64,000 nt of DNA from assembly GCF_014803385.1 (NCBI RefSeq), contig NZ_JACYFC010000003.1, forward strand, positions 1-64,000. Direction: 5' to 3'. Positions 8,615-16,830 of the stretch are shown piece by piece; the stretch's first letter is position 1; each line of letters begins with the position of its first letter. The translations under genes and the position numbers were made by a program. A model generated the notes under the pieces. The model was not told where the DNA came from. It searched no databases and worked only from the letters and a program-made list of their open reading frames with translations. This DNA is from Marinomonas colpomeniae (GTDB lineage: Bacteria > Pseudomonadota > Gammaproteobacteria > Pseudomonadales > Marinomonadaceae).

Positions 8615-9874
8615 ATGAGCGAATGGTTAGAAAGCGCCATTACTCGAGCGCAAGGCATAAATGATTGGCTCTTGCCAAAGCGTGCCAATGCTATTGAGTT
8701 ATTATCAAATACAAAATGGCCAACACGTAAAGCAGAAGCGTGGCGTTATACACCACTTCGTTCGGTTGAGCGTTCTGTGGCAAAGGCTATTAACGATGTA
8801 GTTGGTTTGTCTCCAGTTGATATTACTGACTTATCGGCAATTGAATTGGTGTTTGTGAACGGTAAGTTTGATGCTACCCAGTTAACTAAAGTATTACCAA
8901 AAGGCTTGTCTATTTCTCTTGGTAAAAACTTAGATAGCGCACAACAAAAAGGCGCCTTAGAAACATTTTCAAGTATTAAACCAGAGCGTCATTTATTTGG
9001 GTTAGTTAATGATGCACTAGCTCAAGATGTTGTTGTTGTTACTGTTGCTGATGGCGTTGATATCGCAGAGCCTATTCGTATTAGTTCTTTGTTAAGTCAA
9101 GGTGGTGAATCTCATACTCGCGTTCAGGTGACGCTTGGTGATGGTTCTCGTTTAGCCGTGATTGAAGATGTACAAGCCCAAGGAGATAGTCTAAATACAG
9201 CATTTGTTGAGTACCATGTTGCTTCAAATGCTCAATTAGAGCATTACCGTTTTGCGCTTCAAACGGGTTCGAATATTTCGATTGGCGGAAGTCATTTCAA
9301 TTTGCTTGATCGTGCAAAAATGCATAGCACAATAGTCGCTTTTGGTAGCGATTTATCTCGTTTGGATACCGATATTATTCATGCTGGTGAATTCGCTGAT
9401 GCCAAACTTAATGCTATGTACTTGCTTGATGGCAAAGAGTTGTTTGACCTTCATGCAACGGTTGAGCATGCAATGCCAAACGGTACCACAGAAGAAAACG
9501 TACGTTGTATTGCTGCAGATCGTTCACGTGCTGTTTTTAACGGGCGAATTCATATACATCGTGACGCACAAAAAACGTTGGCAGAGTTAAATAACCGCAA
9601 CTTGTTAATGTCAAATACTGCTGAAATTAATACGAAACCTGAACTTGAGATTTATGCTGATGATGTGCGTTGTGCGCATGGTGCGACTGTTGCTCAAATC
9701 GATAAGCAAGCATTGTACTATTTGCAAACGCGTGGCATAAGCCGCTCAAAAGCACAGGTTATGCTCAACTTTGGTTTTATAAACGAGTTGATTGATTTAA
9801 TGCCAAATGCGGCGCTAGCGGAATGGGTTCGTCCTATTATTCGCGAACGTTTTTCGCAAATGGAAGTGAAATAA
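8615..9874 (+). CDS. sufD: Fe-S assembly protein SufD
   Basis: 419 aa, the usual length. It is a paralogue of SufB without its own cysteine desulfurase docking site. Typical features are an N-terminal helical part with TRKAEAWRYTPL, a central beta-helix, and the C-terminal signature ADDVRCAHGATVAQID with the histidine thought to take part in cluster assembly at the SufB-SufD interface. It starts 3 bases after sufC and is followed 11 bases later by sufS, so translation is probably coupled. Confidence 0.96.
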   Translation: MSEWLESAITRAQGINDWLLPKRANAIELLSNTKWPTRKAEAWRYTPLRSVERSVAKAINDVVGLSPVDITDLSAIELVFVNGKFDATQLTKVLPKGLSISLGKNLDSAQQKGALETFSSIKPERHLFGLVNDALAQDVVVVTVADGVDIAEPIRISSLLSQGGESHTRVQVTLGDGSRLAVIEDVQAQGDSLNTAFVEYHVASNAQLEHYRFALQTGSNISIGGSHFNLLDRAKMHSTIVAFGSDLSRLDTDIIHAGEFADAKLNAMYLLDGKELFDLHATVEHAMPNGTTEENVRCIAADRSRAVFNGRIHIHRDAQKTLAELNNRNLLMSNTAEINTKPELEIYADDVRCAHGATVAQIDKQALYYLQTRGISRSKAQVMLNFGFINELIDLMPNAALAEWVRPIIRERFSQMEVK

Positions 9875-9885
9875 GCGAGAATCGA

Positions 9886-11103
9886 ATGAGTTTTGATGTG
9901 GCAGCTATTCGCGAACAATTTCCAATATTGAAACGTGAAATTGATGGTAATCCACTGGTTTATTTAGATAACGCTGCGACAACTCAAAAGCCGCAATGTG
10001 TTATTGATGCTTTGGTTGATTACTATACGACGTGTAACTCGAATGTACATCGTGGTGCGCATCGTCTTGCCGATGAAGCCACTCGCCGTTTTGAAGCGGC
10101 GCGCGACATCGTTAAAGAATTTATTAATGCACCAAATCGCGAAGAAGTCATTTGGACAACAGGTACAACAGAAGGCATTAACATTGTTGCCAATGGTTTG
10201 CGTTCATTACTGTCGCCTGGCGATGAAGTGATTGCAACAGGCATGGATCATCATGCTAATTTGGTGACATGGCAGCAAGCGTGTAAAGCGTCTGGTGCAA
10301 CCTTTAAAACGGTTCCAGTGACAGATTCTGGTGAGCTTGACCAAGATGCTTATTCAGCGATGCTGAATGAAAATACCAAGTTTGTGGCTTTCTCTCATGT
10401 ATCGAATGCATTGGGAACGATTAACCCAATTAAAGAGATGACTGCCAAAGCAAAGCAATTTGGCGCTTGGGTTTTGGTTGATGGCGCACAAGGTGCGGCT
10501 CACGGCTGGGCTGATGTGCAAGACATAGGTTGTGATTTTTATGTTTTCTCAGGTCATAAACTTTATGGTCCTATGGGGATTGGTGTTCTTTGGGGCCGTG
10601 AATCTGTTCTTGAAAATTGGCCAGTTTGGCGCACTGGTGGAGAGATGATTTCCACTGTTACGTTAGAAGACGCAACTTGGAATGTATTGCCTTATCGTTT
10701 TGAAGCTGGCACGCCAAATGTTGGTGATGCTATTGCAATGGGCGAGGCAATTCGTTGGTTTAGTTCATTGGATCAAGAAGCTGTTGCGGCACATGAAAAA
10801 GCCTTATTGGATCATGCTACTGAGTTAGCGGAAGCATTTGAAGGCCTGACTATTGTTGGTACAGCGAAAGAAAAAATTGGTGTTTTGAGTTTTGTGATGG
10901 ATCACGGGCATCCAGCAGATATTGGTTTTCTATTAGACCGTCAGGGTATCGCGGTTCGTACTGGTGATCATTGCGCACAACCTTTGATGGATAGGTTTAA
11001 CGTGCCAGGTACCGCCCGTGCATCTTTCGCAATTTACAATACTTTAGAAGAAGTTGACGCTTTGTTTGTTGCACTGAAAAAAGTGCGCACAATGTTGGCT
11101 TAG
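9886..11103 (+). CDS. sufS: Cysteine desulfurase SufS
   Basis: 405 aa group II desulfurase (PLP enzyme). It releases persulfide sulfur from cysteine and hands it to SufE. Visible motifs are the N-terminal YLDNAATTQKP, the PLP lysine in FSGHKLYGPMGIG, and the catalytic cysteine in the group II motif RTGDHCAQP near residue 362. The open frame runs upstream to 9823 inside sufD; the start at 9886 (MSFDVAAIREQFP) is chosen because it fits the family and does not overlap. A second, group I desulfurase lies at 12584 in the same operon. Confidence 0.95.
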   Translation: MSFDVAAIREQFPILKREIDGNPLVYLDNAATTQKPQCVIDALVDYYTTCNSNVHRGAHRLADEATRRFEAARDIVKEFINAPNREEVIWTTGTTEGINIVANGLRSLLSPGDEVIATGMDHHANLVTWQQACKASGATFKTVPVTDSGELDQDAYSAMLNENTKFVAFSHVSNALGTINPIKEMTAKAKQFGAWVLVDGAQGAAHGWADVQDIGCDFYVFSGHKLYGPMGIGVLWGRESVLENWPVWRTGGEMISTVTLEDATWNVLPYRFEAGTPNVGDAIAMGEAIRWFSSLDQEAVAAHEKALLDHATELAEAFEGLTIVGTAKEKIGVLSFVMDHGHPADIGFLLDRQGIAVRTGDHCAQPLMDRFNVPGTARASFAIYNTLEEVDALFVALKKVRTMLA

Positions 11104-11112
11104 GAGGTTTCA

Positions 11113-11463
11113 ATGACAGCAACAACATTTGATCCTGCCTCTAGCGTGTCTTTAACCGCTTCTGCGCAGAAATATTTTGCTTCAAAATTGGTTAAGCAGC
11201 CTGAAAAATTAATTCGATTGAGTACTAAGGCAAGTGGTTGTACTGGCTTTGCTTATGTATTGGATATCGTTGATGTGCCATCAGCAGAAGACACTGTGCT
11301 GGCGTTTGATGGTGTGACTTTGGCTGTGGATTCTCAGTCGATTGCTATGCTTTCCGGAACAGAGATTGACTTGGTTCGCGAAGGCGTTAATGAAGTCGTT
11401 AAGTTTAACAATCCTAACGTTGTGGCCGAATGTGGCTGTGGCGAAAGCTTTAGTGTGAGTTAA
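11113..11463 (+). CDS. sufA: A-type Fe-S carrier SufA/IscA
   Basis: 116 aa HesB/IscA-fold protein with the three conserved cysteines: SGCTGFAY (near residue 44) and CGCGESF at the C-terminus. It carries clusters from the scaffold to target apoproteins. AGGAGG directly before the start codon is a strong ribosome binding site. By position in a suf operon I use sufA. The sequence alone does not separate SufA from IscA or ErpA with certainty. Confidence 0.9.
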   Translation: MTATTFDPASSVSLTASAQKYFASKLVKQPEKLIRLSTKASGCTGFAYVLDIVDVPSAEDTVLAFDGVTLAVDSQSIAMLSGTEIDLVREGVNEVVKFNNPNVVAECGCGESFSVS

Positions 11464-11469
11464 TCTTTC

Positions 11470-12000
11470 ATGCAAAAAATGGTAGTAACACAGCGTGCTT
11501 GTCCAGCACGTCGGGTTCCAAGTGGTGAACCTGTTAGTATTCCTGATGGACAATTTATTACGATTAATCAGAGTCTAGGTGGTAATTATACCGTTACGTG
11601 GCAAGGTAATATGTTACGTATAGATGGTACTGATGCAGAAGCTATTGGGCAAAAACCAGAAATTCTTGAATTAGAAGATTTGGGTGGAGAAGATATTAAT
11701 GAAGATCAGGTGTGGAAGGCCATTGACACGGTTTTTGACCCTGAAATTCCAATCAGTTTAGTGTCTCTTGGCTTGGTGTATAAAGTCGCATTGGATCAAG
11801 AAACTAAAACAGTGTTGATTGATATGACACTGACAGCGCCAGGTTGTGGAATGGGCCCTGTTTTGGTGGGAGATGTAAAATACCGTGTGGCGAAAGTGCC
11901 GAAGGTTAAAGATGTTAAGGTCGAATTGGTATTTGATCCTCCTTGGTCGCGAGAAATGATGAGTGAAGAAGCTCAATTAGAAGCAGGGCTTTTCTTCTAA
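11470..12000 (+). CDS. sufT: Fe-S assembly accessory protein SufT
   Basis: 176 aa. After an N-terminal extension (about 1-70), the DUF59/MIP18 domain runs from about residue 80 with DPEIPISLVSLGLVY and the motif LTAPGCGMGPVL, whose cysteine is conserved. SufT-type proteins assist Fe-S maturation when demand is high. It starts 6 bases after sufA, and a terminator-like hairpin follows at 12037, so sufE and iscS may be expressed at a lower level. Confidence 0.92.
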   Translation: MQKMVVTQRACPARRVPSGEPVSIPDGQFITINQSLGGNYTVTWQGNMLRIDGTDAEAIGQKPEILELEDLGGEDINEDQVWKAIDTVFDPEIPISLVSLGLVYKVALDQETKTVLIDMTLTAPGCGMGPVLVGDVKYRVAKVPKVKDVKVELVFDPPWSREMMSEEAQLEAGLFF

Positions 12001-12036
12001 TATCTTCGATCGTTAAGTAAAATCGAATACAATAAG

Positions 12037-12077
12037 AAACGGCCTTGGCGATGAGCGAAGAGCCGTTTTTATTTTTT
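12037..12077 (+). terminator. Terminator-like hairpin inside the suf operon
   Basis: AAACGGC (12037-12043) pairs with GCCGTTT (12062-12068), with two more pairs inside, followed by TT-A-TTTTTT. It probably gives partial termination after sufT. Confidence 0.65.
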
Positions 12078-12103
12078 AAAAACAGATGCACAAGAGGAAA
12101 GTC

Positions 12104-12529
12104 ATGTCCTTACCTACCACAGAAGATATTGTTGACGATTTATCGTTTTTTGATGATTGGGAAGATAAATACAAATACATTATTGATTTAGGTAAATCTT
12201 TACCTGCGTTTGATGATGAGTGGCGTACGCCTGAACGTCTAGTTAAAGGTTGTCAGAGCAGTGTCTGGATTCAACCCGGTAGTCAGCAAGATGCCGTTAA
12301 AGGCGAAGTGCTGACTTTCTCGGTAGACAGTGACGCAATCATAGTTAGAGGTTTACTAGGCTTAGTTTTGTCTGCTTTGAACCATAAAACGCCCGAAGAA
12401 ATACTGCTGTTTGATATCTCAGCATTTTTTGAATCACTAGACCTTGAGCGACACCTAAGTCCTACACGTGGCAATGGTTTACGCTCTATTGTGAATCGTA
12501 TTAAAAATATTGCGCAGTCAGTTGCTTAA
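12104..12529 (+). CDS. sufE: Sulfur acceptor SufE
   Basis: 141 aa. SufE takes persulfide from SufS and activates it. The family pattern is clear: VDDLSFFDDWEDKYKYIIDLGKSLPAFDDEWRTPERLVKGCQSSVWI, with the acceptor cysteine in VKGCQS (near residue 49). The frame is open from 12086, but AGAGGAAA at 12093-12100 positions the ATG at 12104. It lies downstream of a hairpin that may reduce its expression. Confidence 0.94.
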   Translation: MSLPTTEDIVDDLSFFDDWEDKYKYIIDLGKSLPAFDDEWRTPERLVKGCQSSVWIQPGSQQDAVKGEVLTFSVDSDAIIVRGLLGLVLSALNHKTPEEILLFDISAFFESLDLERHLSPTRGNGLRSIVNRIKNIAQSVA

Positions 12530-12583
12530 TTTTGTGCCGTTGTTAGATGGGCTAAGAATTTTATTTTTTTGTTGGAGCGTTAA

Positions 12584-13732
12584 ATGAACACCCCGGTTTA
12601 TCTAGATAATTCAGCTACGACACCAGTCGACCCTAGAGTTGCTGAAAAAATGATGGCTTGTCTTACTCAGGATGGTAATTTTGGTAACCCTGCCTCCCGT
12701 TCACATCTTTTTGGTTGGCGGGCAGAAGAAGCTGTGGAAGAAGCTAGGTTACAAGTGGCAACTTTGATTGGTGCTGATTCTCGAGAGATTGTGTGGACGT
12801 CTGGTGCGACAGAGGCAAATAATTTGGCCTTGAAAGGTATTGCGCATAGTTATCGTCAGAAAGGTCGTCACATTATTACCTCTAAAATTGAACATAAAGC
12901 TGTATTAGACCCATGTAAGCAGCTTGAAAAAGAAGGCTTTGAAGTGACTTATCTTCAGCCTGATGTTCATGGTGTTATTTCACCAAGCCAGGTTGAAGGT
13001 GCCATTCGTGAAGACACAATCTTAGTATCCTTAATGCATGGTAATAATGAACTGGGTGTTTTGACCGACATTGCTGCGATTGGTGAAATGACCTCTTCAC
13101 ATCGTATTTTATTACATGTTGATGCTGCGCAAACAACCGGTAAAGTGGCTATTGATGTGAACGCTATGAAAGTCGATTTAATGTCTTTAACTGCACACAA
13201 AACCTACGGACCAAAAGGCATTGGTGCCTTATATGTTCGACGTTCTCCGAAAATAAAACTAGAAGCGCAAATTCATGGAGGCGGTCACGAACGAGGAATG
13301 CGCTCTGGTACTTTACCGACGCATCAAATTGTTGGAATGGGTGAGTCCTTTCGTTTAGCAGGTATAGATATGGCGCAAGATTGCGAAAGAATACAGTCAT
13401 TGCGTGACCGTTTATGGTCGTCTTTGAATGAACTGTCAGGCGTTCATTTGAATGGTGATTCAAAAGAACGCGTCGCTGGCGTGATTAATGTTGGTTTCGA
13501 TGATGTGGATGGTGAAGTGCTATTAATGTCTTTGAGTGATGTCGCAGTATCATCTGGGTCTGCTTGTACTTCAGCCAGTCTAGAGCCGTCTTATGTATTA
13601 AAAGAAATCGGTTTGGATGATGTTTTGGCTCATGCATCTTTAAGGCTTTCTATTGGTCGTTTTACGACTGAGGAAGAGGTAGATTTTGCTTCAAAAACAA
13701 TTATTAAGTCGATATCAACCTTACGTATTTAA
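12584..13732 (+). CDS. iscS: IscS-type cysteine desulfurase (group I)
   Basis: 382 aa PLP enzyme. Visible motifs are [15 protein letters not shown] at the N-terminus, [10 protein letters not shown] and the PLP lysine in [11 protein letters not shown], and the flexible catalytic loop [17 protein letters not shown]. That loop marks group I (IscS/NifS) rather than SufS. It is about 20 residues shorter than E. coli IscS at the C-terminus. No iscU, hscA, hscB or fdx follows, which is unusual for iscS: here it closes a suf operon. A role in tRNA thiolation or as general sulfur donor is possible. GGAG at 12574 supports the start. Confidence 0.9.
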   Translation: MNTPVYLDNSATTPVDPRVAEKMMACLTQDGNFGNPASRSHLFGWRAEEAVEEARLQVATLIGADSREIVWTSGATEANNLALKGIAHSYRQKGRHIITSKIEHKAVLDPCKQLEKEGFEVTYLQPDVHGVISPSQVEGAIREDTILVSLMHGNNELGVLTDIAAIGEMTSSHRILLHVDAAQTTGKVAIDVNAMKVDLMSLTAHKTYGPKGIGALYVRRSPKIKLEAQIHGGGHERGMRSGTLPTHQIVGMGESFRLAGIDMAQDCERIQSLRDRLWSSLNELSGVHLNGDSKERVAGVINVGFDDVDGEVLLMSLSDVAVSSGSACTSASLEPSYVLKEIGLDDVLAHASLRLSIGRFTTEEEVDFASKTIIKSISTLRI

Positions 13733-13762
13733 GTACATAACCGATCAAATAAAGTGGTGTAG

Positions 13763-13799
13763 CCATTATTATCGCTAATAATGGACCATTGTTAATGGC
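13763..13799 (+). repeat. Overlapping palindromes after iscS
   Basis: A perfect 9-base stem (13763-13771 with 13776-13784, loop TCGC) is followed by a second hairpin CCATT-GTT-AATGG (13786-13798). GCCATTA (13762-13768) can also pair with TAATGGC (13793-13799), so the two folds exclude each other. There is no T run. Confidence 0.5.
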
Positions 13800-13968
13800 T
13801 TAGGCTTGTTTTTTGTAACGGCTTGTTATGTTAAGTGGTTGTATATTTACTTTCAAATTACTACATATAGTATTGTCTTTAATAATTAAACTATTTTCTA
13901 GTGACAAATTAACATTTTGATATTTAACTATCGTATGACTCACTTGGAAGCTTGAAAAGGAAATGAAT

Positions 13969-14556
13969 ATGCCTAAGTCTGAAAAGGTTTCTCTAGTTGA
14001 GAATGTTGATGCAGAGTTAATAAAGACCGATGAAGTTGATTTAACTAAACATGCTGCCAAAACGCTTAATTCGGAAATGGATCAACTAAGAAACATTGTT
14101 TTCGGCTCAGCTAAAGCGGATTTAGATGCGCGGATTTATGAGCTTCAACTTGAAATGCAGGCAGGATTTCAACAAGCTGCAGAAATGTTAAAGCATCAGA
14201 TGTCGGAAATGCACTTAGCGCTTCAAGAAAGTACAAGCTCTCTTGAAGATCGTATTGGTCAAGTCGATAGTCACTATGACTATAAAACATCTGAAATAGA
14301 AAAAAATGCAGATCAACTATCTGAAACCATTGAATTGAATAATGCTAATGGCGGACAAGAAGTGGATGGTCTTAATAAACGTATAGATCGTGAGGTTTTA
14401 GATTTAACCGATACATTCACGCAGAAACACGATCAAACTATTGATTTACTTAATCAGATGAAGCGAGAGCTTAATTCATCTAAAACAGATAAAAAGACCT
14501 TGGCTAAACTATTGGCTACGGTGGCTAGTAATCTCGAAATTGAAGGCGACAATTGA
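13969..14556 (+). CDS. Coiled-coil protein of the Ras-like GTPase operon
   Basis: 195 aa, cytoplasmic, highly charged and almost entirely helical. Heptad-like stretches cover about residues 30-110 and 130-185. The segment QLRNIVFGSAKADLDARI (about 37-54) resembles QELRKLVLGENNQVIRDVV near the start of the next protein. The ATG at 13963 is also in frame, but GAAAAGGA (13954-13961) is spaced properly only for 13969. Its stop overlaps the TTG start of the next gene, so the two are translationally coupled. Function is unknown. A scaffold or partner for the OmpA-like protein or the GTPase is inferred from context. Confidence 0.75.
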   Translation: MPKSEKVSLVENVDAELIKTDEVDLTKHAAKTLNSEMDQLRNIVFGSAKADLDARIYELQLEMQAGFQQAAEMLKHQMSEMHLALQESTSSLEDRIGQVDSHYDYKTSEIEKNADQLSETIELNNANGGQEVDGLNKRIDREVLDLTDTFTQKHDQTIDLLNQMKRELNSSKTDKKTLAKLLATVASNLEIEGDN

Positions 14557-16328
14557 GTGAAGCTATGAATAGCAACACAGGAAAAAAAGATGTAAAGCCT
14601 TCAGACGGCGAGCAAATGCAAGAATTACGAAAGCTAGTCTTAGGTGAAAACAATCAAGTTATCCGAGATGTTGTTGAAGAAGAGGCTCGTAAGTCTGTTG
14701 CTAGTGTTTTAACAGAAGCGCTTCATGATAGACAAAAATCGGACGGAAGTGTGTCTGCTGTATTAACGCCTTTAGTTGAAAAGTCAGTAGAGGCATCTGT
14801 TGTTGCTCGAAAAGAACAATTTGTAAGTTATTTATATCCGTTAGTTGGTAGTCTGGTTCGTAAATCGGTTAGCTCATTTCTTGCTGAATTAATTGAGCAA
14901 ACCAACGAAATGCTTGAAAGTAGTTTAACTTATAAAGGCTTACGTTGGCGGTTTGAAGCAAGAAAAGCAGGTATTAGTTACTCTCAATATGTTGTACAGC
15001 AAACTTTCGTATTTCGAGTTGAACAAGTTTTATTAATTCATCGAGAAACAGGGCTCTTACTCAGAACAATTGTCTTAGATAAAACGCAAGCAACAGATGG
15101 TGACATGTTTTCCGCTATGCTTACGGCCATTAATGACTTCGTCGCGGATTCTTTTTCTAAGCAGCATGAAGGAAGTGAGCAAAGTCTTGATGAAATTAAA
15201 ACAGATGATTTCACGCTTCTTATTAAACAAGGCCCTAAAGCGTTTTTAGTCGCGGCCATTACAGGTAATCCTCCAGCGAATATCGCTGATAAGTTGCAAC
15301 AAGCTCTTGAAAATATCCATCAAATATACAATGACGAGCTGAATTCATTTGACGGTGATGCTGTTGTTTTTGAAAACACCGATCAACAACTGAATGGCTG
15401 TCTACTTACCCAGCAAAAAGAAGTAGAAGTAACCAAGAAAAAAATACCTTGGTTAACCATTATTCCATTATTAATCAGTATCGTTGTTTTGGGTTATTTT
15501 ATTACTAAGCATTGGCAGTTAAATAATGTCGTCGAGAATATACAGGCTCTTCCTGATGAGCCTGGTATCGTTTTACTTAATGTAGCGTCTTGTGAGGATA
15601 AAATCTGTGTTGATGTATTAAGAGATCCTTTTGCAGAAGATACAATGTCTTGGATAGTGGGAGAGGGCGGTTCTGAGGATCTCATTCAAATTAACGAACG
15701 TGCTTATCGATCTCTAGACCCAAAATTGCTAACTAAAAGAATATTTAATTTACAAAAAGACTTTCCTGAACTTAGCTATAACGTAACCGAATCAAAATTT
15801 TATGGAGTTGTTAACGTTGAGCAATTTACTATTTTGAAAGCTCGCTTAACATCTATGCCTGATACGATTTCTGTGCAAGACTTGCTAAGTGGAATCACAA
15901 TATCTCCTCAAGAAGTATCATCTGATTTGCTAAATAGGTTTATGTTAGAGAAAGAACTGACTGCAATAACAAGTACGACTTTAGATTTTAATATTAATGG
16001 AAATGAACTGTCAGAATCTGCGTTATCTGTTGTTAAACGGCTAAGTGAAAAAACCATCAAAGCGGCTAATTTTGCGAAAAATCTGAATGAAAAATTTTCA
16101 CTTGTCATAATGGGTACAAGTACTAAAGGTGGTTCTGAATCTTACAATCAACAACTTAGTTTAGAGCGAGCAGAGACAGTTTACTGGGCGCTCATCAATA
16201 ATGGTGTCATGCCTGAAATATTAAAAATAACGGGACTTGGTGCTTTAGATTCGAATGATGCTGAACCTCGTGCTATCTTTCATGTAATAAGATTACAGTC
16301 TGAAAAAATTAAAAAAGTGCAGAATTAG
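14553..16328 (+). CDS. OmpA-domain inner membrane protein with large cytoplasmic region
   Basis: 591 aa, TTG start with AAGG 7 bases upstream; an ATG at 14565 is the alternative. Order: a short motif QELRKLVLGEN; a cytoplasmic domain (about 90-270) with FRVEQVLLIHRETGLLLRTIVLDK and LLIKQGPKAFLVAAITGNPP; one transmembrane helix (about 293-313); a periplasmic BON-like region (about 325-440); and an OmpA/MotB-type domain at the end (SLERAETVYWALINNG) that should bind peptidoglycan. The cytoplasmic domain reads like a longin/roadblock fold, a fold that regulates small GTPases. That is an inference, strengthened by the GTPase gene that follows with no gap. Confidence 0.8.
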   Translation: MSEAMNSNTGKKDVKPSDGEQMQELRKLVLGENNQVIRDVVEEEARKSVASVLTEALHDRQKSDGSVSAVLTPLVEKSVEASVVARKEQFVSYLYPLVGSLVRKSVSSFLAELIEQTNEMLESSLTYKGLRWRFEARKAGISYSQYVVQQTFVFRVEQVLLIHRETGLLLRTIVLDKTQATDGDMFSAMLTAINDFVADSFSKQHEGSEQSLDEIKTDDFTLLIKQGPKAFLVAAITGNPPANIADKLQQALENIHQIYNDELNSFDGDAVVFENTDQQLNGCLLTQQKEVEVTKKKIPWLTIIPLLISIVVLGYFITKHWQLNNVVENIQALPDEPGIVLLNVASCEDKICVDVLRDPFAEDTMSWIVGEGGSEDLIQINERAYRSLDPKLLTKRIFNLQKDFPELSYNVTESKFYGVVNVEQFTILKARLTSMPDTISVQDLLSGITISPQEVSSDLLNRFMLEKELTAITSTTLDFNINGNELSESALSVVKRLSEKTIKAANFAKNLNEKFSLVIMGTSTKGGSESYNQQLSLERAETVYWALINNGVMPEILKITGLGALDSNDAEPRAIFHVIRLQSEKIKKVQN

Positions 16329-16829
16329 ATGATTCAGAAAAAGATTTGCATGCTAGGCGCATCCGCTGTTGGAAAGACAAGCTTGGTGAAACAATACGTT
16401 GAAGGTATTTTTTCAGACCGCTACCTTACTAGTATCGGCGTGAAAATAGATAAAAAAATGGTGGAGGTTGACGCTACATCTGTTCAACTGATGTTATGGG
16501 ATATTGAAGGCGTAGACCGTTACTGCGGATTCAATGCAAAGTATCTACGTGGTACCGCAGCGGCGATCATTGTCGTTGATCAGACGCGGCCCCAGTCTCT
16601 ATTAGATGGACTGGAAATATGTAAGATGATTAAAGCTGAAAAAAATATACCTATTACTATAGTGACAAATAAAGGTGATTTGTCGAAAGCAGATGGTTGG
16701 GACGATATTTTTGGTGGTGATATACAGACTTTTATTTCTTCAGCATTTCAAACAAGTGCCAAAACTGGGGAAGGCGTAGAGGCTATGTTTACGACTGTCG
16801 CTAAGCTAACTTTAAATAAGGCTAATTAA
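16329..16829 (+). CDS. Ras-like small GTPase (Rab-type)
   Basis: 166 aa. G1 is GASAVGKTS (residues 10-18), switch I carries a Thr at 34 (YLTSIGVK), G3 is WDIEG (57-61), G4 is TNKGD (113-117), and G5 is TSAKTG near residue 140. The position of Ras Gln61 holds Val62, so intrinsic GTP hydrolysis may be weak or depend on a partner. No lipidation motif or membrane segment is present. The start codon follows the stop of the OmpA-domain gene directly, and the EAL gene starts 1 base after its end. It is more similar to eukaryotic Rab/Ras than to Era/Der-type GTPases. Its role is unknown; MglA-like polarity switching is the nearest characterised analogue. Confidence 0.88.
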   Translation: MIQKKICMLGASAVGKTSLVKQYVEGIFSDRYLTSIGVKIDKKMVEVDATSVQLMLWDIEGVDRYCGFNAKYLRGTAAAIIVVDQTRPQSLLDGLEICKMIKAEKNIPITIVTNKGDLSKADGWDDIFGGDIQTFISSAFQTSAKTGEGVEAMFTTVAKLTLNKAN

Positions 16830-16830
16830 T

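Noticed and set aside
13763..13799. Terminator of the suf-iscS operon
   Set aside because: The hairpins are perfect but no T run follows either; listed only as palindromes.
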